A stretch of DNA of 64,000 nt from Membranipora membranacea. Taxonomy: Eukaryota; Bryozoa; Gymnolaemata; Cheilostomatida; Membraniporidae. The position numbers and the translations under genes are program-made. Location: contig OU612071.1 of the NCBI GenBank assembly GCA_914767715.1, positions 28,145,681-28,209,680 on the forward strand, written 5' to 3'. Positions 38,101-50,100 of this stretch are shown piece by piece. Below the pieces are notes generated by a model, which did no database searches, was not told where the DNA came from, and saw only the letters and a list, made by a program, of their open reading frames with translations. Positions within the stretch are counted from its first letter, which is position 1; each line of letters begins with the position of its first letter.

Positions 38101-41100
38101 AGCTTCACGTTGACGCTAGTAGACACATTGGACACACTAGCTATACTAGGACGGTATGAGGAGTTTGAGGAGGGGATCAGACTAGTCCTACTTCACACTC
38201 ACTTTGATACAGACGTAGTTGTGTCCGTGTTTGAGACTAATATACGTATGCTCGGGTAAGTGAGACTAATATACGTATGCTCGGGTAAGTGAGACTAATA
38301 TACGTATGCTCGGGTAAGTGAGACTAATATACGTATGCTCGGGTAAGTGAGACTAATATACGTATGCTCGGGTAAGTGAGACTAATATACGTATGCTCGG
38401 GTAAGTGAGACTAATATACGTATGCTCGGGTAAGTGAGACTAATATACGTATGCTCGGGTAAGTGAGACTAATATACGTATGCTCGGGTAAGTGAGACTA
38501 ATATACGTATGCTCGGGTAAGGAACACCAGATCATAGTCATAGTCATATCACACACTCTGCCTGGGTCGCTGTTAGTGCAATTCCGTCAACAACCACATC
38601 CGGTAGGGATTGAGCAATATATGGTGGGCCTATATTCCCTACATTTCTTATTACCATACATTACAGAATTTGCTTATGACTGTGAAGTGAGTTCGATTCT
38701 TGGCCGCTTCATTATGTAGGCCTATGCGCTCAGTGCTCTTAGATCTATCTCTGATATTGTATATAAATTCTCTGCCGTTCACTCTGCCGGACTGTCATAG
38801 TTAGGCAGTACTAGTATGTGTCATTGTGTAATATTTATCGTTAATCTAAGAAATGTGGGCTCTATGTTAAATCTACAGTGGATGCCAAAATCTGTCATCA
38901 AATCTAAGGGTTACTATGTACCTGCATCGGTATTTAGAATAGCCTGCTGTAAAATTCTCAGTGTTAGATGTGGGGTCCACTACCGCCCCCCCCCCCCCCT
39001 TTCTCCAAGAAAGCTTGGTAATGTATTTTCTACAGAATTGATATATATATGATGGTAGTTAGTGCATGTTGACATATTCCTGTTATATAATTGTAGAGGG
39101 TTACTGGGTGGTCATGTGGCGGCTATAGACCTCAAATCTCAGGGTAAATGCTGCGGCTGGTATAATAATGAGTTACTAGATAAAGCCTTAGAGATAGGAG
39201 AGCGTCTTCTACCAGCATTCAACACGTCGTCAGGTATCCCCTATCCTAAGGTTGGTTTGGTGTGTGGGTCACACGCTAACAATACTTCATTGGATATGAA
39301 TATTCAAAGCTAATCACACACACGAAATTTAACAAAGAGACCTTTCATCTTTGAAAATCCTGGAAGTGACATCATCATTCATCAGGCAGAAGTTTATTCA
39401 CATATTCATAGAGACTTTTTAGAAAATTTAAACATTAATTAATAAAATGAACAGCTTTGATGGGAAGGTGTTCTTGGCAGCATTTAATAATTGGATAATT
39501 GGACATAATACTTTTATACAGATATATGTATATAATATGCATATGTTGGTGAACTAATAATATATGACATTGTTTTGAATGTAAATGTGTACATAGTATA
39601 CTAAGGGCGTATACACCTTGTACATAGTATACTAAGGGCGTATACACCGTGTACATAGTATACTAAGGGCGTATACACCTTGTACATAGTATACTAAGGG
39701 CGTATACACCTTGTACATAGTATACTAAGGGCGTATACACCGTGTACATAGTATACTAAGGGCGTATACACCGTGTACATAGTATACTAAGGGCGTATAC
39801 ACCTTGTACATAGTATACTAAGGGCGTATACACCGTGTACATAGTATACTAAGGGCGTATACACCTTGTACATAGTATACTAAGGGCGTATACACCGTGT
39901 ACATAGTATACTAAGGGCGTATACACCGTGTACATAGTATACTAAGGGCGTATACACCGTGTACATAGTATACTAAGGGCGTATACACCGTGTACATAGT
40001 ATACTAAGGGCGTATACACCTTGTACATAGTATACTAAGGGCGTATACACCGTGTACATAGTATACTAAGGGCGTATACACCTTGTACATAGTATACTAA
40101 GGGCGTATACACCGTGTACATAGTATACTAAGGGCGTATACACCGTGTACATAGTATACTAAGGGCGTATACACCGTGTACATAGTATACTAAGGGCGTA
40201 TACACCGTGTACATAGTATACTAAGGGCGTATACACCTTGTACATAGTATACTAAGGGCGTATACACCTTGTACATAGTATACTAAGGGCGTATACACCT
40301 TGTACATAGTATACTAAGGGCGTATACACCTTGTACATAGTATACTTAGGGCGTATACACCTTGTACATAGTATACTAAGGGCGTATACACCGTGTACAT
40401 AGTATACTAAGGGCGTATACACCTTGTACACTTGGTGATTTCCCTCCTTTACACTCCATTGGGGTTTGAAGATCGTCCATCAATGCTTCACTTTATATCA
40501 GATATATCGATATTCAATATTTAAATACTTGAAATTGATTTCACTGCTTATTAGATTTAAAGATTTTAATAGTATGACTGATATCATACTCAGTACATGG
40601 AGCCCTGTTCAGTATACCCTTTATTTTGTAATAGATTGTCTAGAGTTATCCTCTCTCTGATATTAGGGGGACAACTTCTCTATACATATTATTATATATT
40701 TATTCCGTTAGGTTAATCTGCGGACTGGTATGAGGAATCTTAAGATGAGAGACACGTGTACAGCGTGTGCCGGCTCTATGGTGCTCGAGTTCGCCGCTCT
40801 AAGTCGTCTTACTGGAGACGCAAGGTAAGAATATACTAACAGTGATACAGTGTGATATCATAGAGGAATTATAATATGAGCATTCAGGTCATAAAGATAA
40901 ATTCTGTTGGAAACTTGAAATGATAAGCGATTAAAACGGTGGCTCAATGTTTGTAAGTCACAAACATTATAAGCATGCTCCAGAGTAGCACCTACTTTGG
41001 CAAGCTAAGGTGGGAGGAGCTTGCATAAAGACCAGAGCAGCTAGCAGTAAATTTCACCATCTCAAGCCTGCGCAAAAAGGCGAACGTTTCCACCTGCTTA

Positions 41101-44100
41101 TACGTTTCTTTTCTCGGATAGTCCCTATATTACTTTATTAAAATATTCCAGTGAATGTTTGCTTGACGTTAGCTTAGGGGTGTCTCTATATTAGTTAGTA
41201 ATAAATTTATTCTGTCTGAGGTGAAAGTCTATACAATGTAAAGTGTGTGAGTAATTGTTAGCTAGAATTAAAATTCACCATCTCAAGCCCGTTAGAGAAT
41301 ACCTTACACCTTATGACTATGTTACAATATGACATCTATATGGCAGCGTTATGTTGTACGTTATGTTGTATGTTATGTTGTACGTTATGTTGTACGTTAT
41401 GTTGTACATTATGTTGTACGTTATGTTTGGCGTTATGTTGTAGATTTGAGGAGGCAGCACATAAGGCTATGGACTTTTTATGGGACCAGAGAAATGTACA
41501 CAGTAATCTAATGGGTACTGTGATCAATGTACATAACGGGGACTGGGTTAGGAGAGGTATGTCTATGTTATAATGTATATATAACACACATATCATATTA
41601 TCTAGGCCTATATAAATAAATGTATATATTTAATTATGTACTTTGCCTTCCAACATTTGAGCATATTTGTACCTTTTGTTTATTCATTGAAAGCAGAAAA
41701 GCAATGTCATGGTACCTCCAAAATCACTAATGATACACCAATACACAATTTTAGCTTCTGATAATTGGTAACAAAAAATTTGTTTGAGTCGTATCCCTCC
41801 TTCAATTCACCATTTGCCATCGCTGTGTGCGGCGATATGACAGCAATGAACTCTATCTCCTTTGAGAAGGAGTTCATTGGTGACAGCGTTTTAGGAAAAC
41901 TTCGAGGCTAAATCAATGCAGATTTTAACAGAGACCATCAGTATTCCCCAGTTCCTTGGTTTGTATTTTCTCTATAATATATATACTAATATTGAATTAT
42001 AGAGAGTAGTATAGGAGCAGGTATTGACTCATATTATGAATATGTACTCAAAGCTTATATACTACTAGGAGATGAAGTCTATCTTACTAGGTAATAATAA
42101 TATACTACAAACTGTCCTACCCTCTCAAAGCTCAACTCTCATATGTTTTATCTTACCTTCATGTGCATATATCTGACTTTTGACCTTAGTATTCACATTA
42201 GACTGATGACATCTGTTGGAATACATTTATGCAGTTATGCTCAAAAAGACCATAATGCAACAGCCTTCATTCAGCCCCATGTTGTATCAGATTGCGGAGA
42301 TTCAGTCTGGATATGAAACCCGCTGCGAATAGACTGTCCCTTTCATATACATACATCATCATCTGATATCATTACTTTGCAGTTAAATCTATATCAAATA
42401 CCATCAGCAGAAAATTCACCTGTGGTTATTTTATGGAGAGATGGGTTGAAAATGAGGAATATTTATAAACGGCACATACTTCTTTCCGTAGGAAGTACTC
42501 AGTGATTCAGTGACACTTCAATGACACTTCATTTTCTTCCTTTTATTCATACAGGTTTAATAAACACTATGACGCTATAATGACATATATAAGTCAGGGG
42601 CACCTGATGCTTAGTGTCGACATGCACAAACCGACATCTGGCAGCAGAAATATAATGGATGCTCTACTCGCCTTCTGGCCTGGGCTACAGGTCAGTGTGT
42701 AGGGAGCATTGTGATGTCATCATGTACTGTGTGTGATGTCATAATGTACTGTGGTCTGTTTGTGATGTTATCAAGCTGTTTTCTGATGTCTGTGATGTCG
42801 TTGTGTTTGTGTTGATCTTTGTTTTTCCGTGTTTATATGGCCTTTGAGCTTCTTGTTTAGTTGCTTCCAGGTTTCCCCCTAAAATAAGTTATACAGTTTG
42901 AGAGCACATTTACTTCTCGGTACATTGTCAGATTAAATATCAATAGCTGTGATGCAGGGAAAAACACTGCTATGTGAAGATAAGATTCAGCATTGCAGTG
43001 ACAGACGCTTACTGAAAGCAATCCCATATTGGGAGGCATCTAGTCTGCTCTCTAGGACGTTCCTTTTGCTCTGGGAAGTTTGCCTCTTTTATATCTAGAC
43101 AGAATATAAGACAAACTACAAGGTTATACTCACTATCTGTGTGAATTATTCGCATTTACAGGTTCTGAAGGGAGATTTGAAGTCAGCTATAGAAATGCAT
43201 GAGGTTTTATATCAGATAACACAACGTCATAACTTCCTACCCGAGGCTGTCACTGCTGACTTTCATGTACACTGGGGTCAGCATCCGCTCAGGCCTGAGT
43301 TTGTAGAGTCTACTTACTTCTTATATAAGGTAAGTTATCACTACTTACTTCTTATATAAGGTAAGTTATCACCACTTACTCTCTATATAAGGTAAGTTAT
43401 CACTACTTACTCTCTATATAAGGTAAGTTATCACCACTTACTTCCTATACAAGGTAAGTTATCACTACTTACTCTCTATATAAGGTAAGTTATCACTACT
43501 TACTCGCTATATAAGGTAAGTTATCACTTACTCTCTATATAAGGTAAGTTATCACTACTTACTCTCTATATAAGGTAAGTTATCACTACTTACTCGCTAT
43601 ATAAGGTAAGTTATCACTTACTCTCTATATAAGGTAAGTTATCACTACTTACTCTCTATATAAGGTAAGCCATCACTACTTACTCTCTATATAAGGAAGG
43701 TCATGCATGACTCCGAATGAGTCACCAGGGCATTAGCTTTCTAGTCAGCTCATCGCAATTAACGGTGCAACAGCTTGACCCATCAGGCTCCAGGCTATGA
43801 ATTATTGTACAGCTATTTCTGTATCATCCAGTTCAGAACTGGTATAATTATCATCATCAATCTTCTTACATTTGCATTGTATACTGTAAGCTGTCATTAT
43901 GAAAGAATAGGATGACTTTGAGGGTGCCAATAGCCACTGGTTTTACACAATTGTCTGCCGTATGCGGCGGGACACCCCTGACCTACACCCTCTCCCTACA
44001 CTGATTGACTGTTGTGTATATTGACAGGCTACAGGAGATCCCCACTATCGAGACGTCGGACGTACCGTATTAGAGAACCTGGAGAAGCATGCTAGAGTTA

Positions 44101-47100
44101 AGTGTGGATTCGCTGCTATAAAAGATGTGAGAGGAGGTACTCATGAGGATCAGTAAGTTCTTATCTATAGTAAATCTGATAGTAGAGTCACGTCATAAAG
44201 GCCTGAGCTACCTCTGGTACATCTACCACAGATAGTAGGAGGGAGATAACAAGATATTCTCTCAACCTCTACCTCACAATTATCAGCTCATTCATATTAT
44301 GGTAGAGAAAAGCTTCACCTCTATCATGTTGTTTTCATCCTCTGTCCATATCTTGCTGGTTCCGATTAAATGGTTGCATTGTCAATACTGCAGTAAACTG
44401 GGAAGTAGTAGTGTCAAGATTCTGATTGATTTGGCACGTTTTGTTGGCGTCATTTGGGCTCCTCTTGGCAGTACTTGTCTCAACGAAAAACCACAGATCT
44501 AATGATCCCCAATTGTAAACATGACAAATAAGTCGTATCATAAATTATGTAATATCTGGAAACATGACATTGTTGACATGTTACACTTTCCTGTTTGCAG
44601 AATGGACTCCTTTGTGTTAGCCGAGACATTCAAGTATCTATACTTGTTATTTGAGGAAGAAGAGAATTTATCTATAGATTTATCACAGTATATATTCACT
44701 ACAGAGGCCCATATATTACCTCTATCATTAGCCAATCACTCAGCTGGTGGCAGACCGCAGGTTAGTATCATCTACTCACTGATTGGTTGGTTAGTATCAT
44801 CTATTCACTGATTGGTCGGTTAGTATACTCTAATCACTGATCGGTCGGTTAGTATTATCTACTCACTGATTGGTCAGTTAGTATCATCTACTCACTGATT
44901 GGTCGGTTAGTATACTCTAATCACTGATTGGTCGGTTAGTATCATCTACTCACTGATTGGTCGGTTAGTATTTACTACTTTTGGCAGTCAATGTACTCAT
45001 CTCAGAGAGTAGTCAGTTAAAATATTCTGCTCACTGATTTGTTTGTTGCTTAGTGTACTCTACTCTTTTATTGTCATATTCGATGACTTAGCTTAAGATT
45101 GTGTAATGATTGGACATAGTGGTCAAACGAATGAGTGATGGATGGTGGTTAAGATTCTCAGGTTGATAGATATCAACTTGCTTTGCGACTGAAATAGAAT
45201 CATGTGCTGCTGTGCACTCAGTAATGGAGCACTGATTATCTCTGTATGTAATACTTTGTTATTCTCTCACACTCTTATCTGTGTTATGATTGTAGGAGGA
45301 TAGCCTGACCGGAGGTAACAGTAAATCTTCTCGTATACATCATGATCACTCCTGTCCTAATATCAGAGAGATCACAAGTATGTCTCTAATCAGATACGCT
45401 CAAACTGTCAGATCTCCACTCAAAAACTTTGTAGAGCTCAAATGTCCCAAACCTAAAGCCAGGTGAGTCCCTAATATAAATGAACTTATAGCTTTTCATG
45501 TACTTTGCACAGTAATTATACACAATTTTACCAAATGATTTGGAGCGCACAAATTTTGGCCAGTTCAACTTAAAACACTATGTTTTCCAAAACCTAATGA
45601 TCGGCAGAATAATTACTTGGCAAATTCGTGATACGTGAAAATATTTCTAATCATTCACTGAAATTGTTCCTCCTGAAGGACATCAAAAGTCTTATTTATA
45701 AAGATAGCACAAACAAAGTAGGCTGGCTTTACATCCATCCATGTTGTGTCCCAAACTCACTAGTTCCAGCAATCCCTGCAGCAATTTCCAAATAGTTATT
45801 ATTTTGGAGTTGTCCTCTTTAAATCAGAGAGAGGACAACTTTCACTTTTGTAAAATATTTCAATACTTGTAATACTAATAATATTGCTGATATATAATAT
45901 TGACAGTTGGACATACTGGTTATATGAGATATCACGGCTAGTACACAGCTGCTCTGTACTCAGCAGCTCTTATATATTATTGTTCTGCTCCAGTCTTATT
46001 TTCAGTCTTATTTCAGGTTTTCTGTTCTTATTGTACCTGATATCTGATTACTTCAGCGTCTCTTAGTACTAATCAATGTTCTGTGTTAGTAAATAGATAA
46101 TATCAACTTCAGTTTAAGTGCTCTAACTCGCCAACCATCCTGTTTGGGATGTGTCCACCACCAGTGTCCTGGGCAGAATTTGAGCACTGAAACTTTTCAA
46201 ACTTGTACATTAATGTGTCTCTGAATTTCATGACTACGTAATTTGTTCATCATATGGGAATTGAATTCATACGCCGCCCAGACCAGACCTCAGCAGCCGT
46301 AGAAATATAACATTATTTTTATCTTTCCTTAAGAGGCCCGTAATTGATGATTCAATAGACAATGATTGACGCAAACATATTTTAACCATCACTCCCTTCT
46401 CTCAAATGATCTTGACTCCTCATCTCAGCGTGTGACCTCTGACCCTGTGACCTCTGACTCTGTGACCCTGTGACAGAGATGATAATCATGTTTATGTATG
46501 TTACTCTCGCAGCGGGACACCCAGACTAAGAGCTGCTGAGTTCTCAGCCACAGATAATAAGCACACTGAGACGTTACTTAGTATGGGAGTAGAGCTACAT
46601 TATACTACAGATGGGAGACTACAGCTAACTCACGCTCCTACTAAGGTTAGTACTGAGGCTACGGCTAACTCATGCTCCTACTAAAGTAAGTACTGAGGCT
46701 ACAGCTAACTCACACTCCTACTAAGGTTAGTACTGAGGCTACAGCTAACTCACGCTCCTACTAAGGTTAGTACTCAGGCTACAGCTAACTCACGCTCCTA
46801 CTAAGGTTAGTACTGAGGCTACGGCTAACTCACGCTCCTACTAAAGTAAGTACTGAGGCTACAGCTAACTCACACTCCTACTAAGGTTAGTACTGAGGCT
46901 ACAGCTAACTCACGCTCCTACTAAGGTTAGTACTGAGGCTACGGCTAACTCACGCTCCTACTAAGGTTAGTACTGAGGCTACAGCTAACTCACGCTCCTA
47001 CTAAGGTTAGTACTGAGGCTACAGCTAACTCACGCTCCTACTAAGGTTAGTACTGAGGCTACAGCTAACTCACGCTCCTACTAAGGTTAGTACTGAGGCT

Positions 47101-50100
47101 ACAGCTAACTCACGCTCCTACTAAGGTTAGTACTGAGGCTACAGCTAACTCACGCTCCTACTAAGGTTAGTACTGAGGCTACAGCTAACTCACGCTCCTA
47201 CTAAGGTTAGTACTGAGGCTACAGCTAACTCACGCTCCTACTAAGGTTAGTACTGAGGCTACGGCTAACTCACACTCCTACTAAGGTTAGTACTGAGGCT
47301 ACAGCTAACTCACGCTCCTACTAAGGTTAGTACTGAGGCTACAGCTAACTCACGCTCCTACTAAGGTTAGTACTGAGGCTACAGCTAACTCACGCTCCTA
47401 CTAAGGTTAGTACTGAGGCTACAGCTAACTCACGCTCCTACTAAGGTTAGTACTGAGGCTACAGCTAACTCACGCTCCTACTAAGGTTAGCACTGAGGCT
47501 ACAGCTAACTCACGCTCCTACTAAGGTTAGTACTGAGGCTACAGCTAACTCACGCTCCTACTAAGGTTAGTACTGAGGCTACAGCTAACTCACACTCCTA
47601 CTAAGGTTAGCACTGAGGCTACAGCTAACTCACGCTCCTACTAAGGTTAGTACTGAGGCTACAGCTAACTCACGCTCCTACTAAGGTTAGTACTGAGGCT
47701 ACAGCTAACTCACGCTCCTACTAAGGTTAGTACTGAGGCTACAGCTAACTCACGCTCCTACTAAGGTTAGTACTGAGGCTACAGCTAACTCACGCTCCTA
47801 CTAAGGTTAGTACTGAGGCTACGGCTAACTCACACTCCTACTAAGGTTAGTACTGAGGCTACAGCTAACTCACGCTCCTACTAAGGTTAGTACTGAGGCT
47901 ACAGCTAACTCACGCTCCTACTAAGGTTAGTACTGAGGCTACAGCTAACTCACGCTCCTACTAAGGTTAGTACTGAGGCTACAGCTAACTCACGCTCCTA
48001 CTAAGGTTAGCACTGAGGCTACAGCTAACTCACGCTCCTACTAAGGTTAGTACTGAGGCTACAGCTAACTCACGCTCCTACTAAGGTTAGTACTGAGGCT
48101 ACAGCTAACTCACACTCCTACTAAGGTTAGTACTGAGGCTACAGCTAACTCACGCTCCTACTAAGGTTAGTACTGAGGCTACAGCTAACTCACGCTCCTA
48201 CTAAGGTTAGTACTGAGGCTACAGCTAACTCACGCTCCTACTAAGGTTAGTACTGAGGCTACAGCTAACTCACGCTCCTACTAAGGTTAGTACTGAGGCT
48301 ACAGCTAACTCACGCTCCTACTAAGGTTAGTACTGAGGCTACAGCTAACTCACGCTCCTACTAAGGTTAGTACTGAGGCTACAGCTAACTCACGCTCCTA
48401 CTAAGGTTAGTACTGAGGCTACAGCTAACTCACGCTCCTACTAAGGTTAGTACTGAGGCTACAGCTAACTCACGCTCCTACTAAGGTTAGTACTGAGGCT
48501 ACAGCTAACTCACGCTCCTACTAAGGTTAGTACTGAGGCTACAGCTAACTCACACTCCTACTAAGGTTAGTACTGAGGCTACGGCTAACTCACGCTCCTA
48601 CTAAGGTTAGTACTGAGGCTACGGCTAACTCACGCTCCTACTAAGGTTAGTACTGAGGCTACAGCTAACTCACGCTCCTACTAAGGTTAGTACTGAGGCT
48701 ACAGCTAACTCACGCTCCTACTAAGGTTAGTACTGAGGCTACAGCTAACTCACGCTCCTACTAAGGTTAGTACTGAGGCTACGGCTAACTCACGCTCCTA
48801 CTAAGGTTAGTACTGAGGCTACAGCTAACTCACGCTCCTACTAAGGTTAGTACTGAGGCTACAGCTAACTCACGCTCCTACTAAGGTTAGTACTGAGGCT
48901 ACAGCTAACTCACGCTCCTACTAAGGTTAGTACTGAGGCTACAGCTAACTCACGCTCCTACTAAGGTTAGTACTGAGGCTACAGCTAACTCACGCTCCTA
49001 CTAAGGTTAGTACTGAGGCTACAGCTAACTCACGCTCCTACTAAGGTTAGTACTGAGGCTACAGCTAACTCACGCTCCTACTAAGGTTAGTACTGAGGCT
49101 ACGGCTAACTCACGCTCCTACTAAGGTTAGTACTGAGGCTACAGCTAACTCACGCTCCTACTAAGGTTAGTACTGAGGCTACAGCTAACTCACGCTCCTA
49201 CTAAGGTTAGTACTGAGGCTACAGCTAACTCACGCTCCTACTAAGGTTAGTACTGAGGCTACAGCTAACTCACGCTCCTACTAAGGTTAGTACTGAGGCT
49301 ACAGCTAACTCACGCTCCTACTAAGGTTAGTACTGAGGCTACAGCTAACTCACGCTCCTACTAAGGTTAGTACTGAGGCTACAGCTAACTCACGCTCCTA
49401 CTAAGGTTAGTACTGAGGCTACAGCTAACTCACGCTCCTACTAAGGTTAGTACTGAGGCTACAGCTAACTCACGCTCCTACTAAGGTTAGTACTGAGGCT
49501 ACAGCTAACTCACGCTCCTACTAAGGTTAGTACTGAGGCTACAGCTAACTCATGCTCCTACTAAGGTTAGTACTGAGGCTACAGCTAACTCACGCTCCTA
49601 CTAAGGTTAGTACTGAGGCTACAGCTAACTCACGCTCCTACTAAGGTTAGTACTGAGGCTACAGCTAACTCACGCTCCTACTAAGGTTAGTACTGAGGCT
49701 ACGGCTAACTCACGCTCCTACTAAGGTTAGTACTGAGGCTACAGCTAACTCACGCTCCTACTAAGGTTAGTACTGAGGCTACAGCTAACTCACACTCCTA
49801 CTAAGGTTAGTACTGAGGCTACAGCTAACTCACGCTCCTACTAAGGTTAGTACTGAGGCTACAGCTAACTCACGCTCCTACTAAGGTTAGTACTGAGGCT
49901 ACAGCTAACTCATGCTCCTACTAAGGTTAGTACTGAGGCTACAGCTAACTCACGCTCCTACTAAGGTTAGTACTGAGGCTACAGCTAACTCACGCTCCTA
50001 CTAAGGTTAGTACTGAGGCTACGGCTAACTCACGCTCCTACTAAGGTTAGTACTGAGGCTACGGCTAACTCACGCCCCTACTAAGGTTAGTACTGAGGCT

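Noticed and set aside
41313-41596. Repeat-rich reading frames over the 12-bp array on both strands
   Set aside because: They are translations of the ACGTTATGTTGT repeat extended into EDEM3 exon 7; the intron boundary at 41443/41444 explains the coding part.
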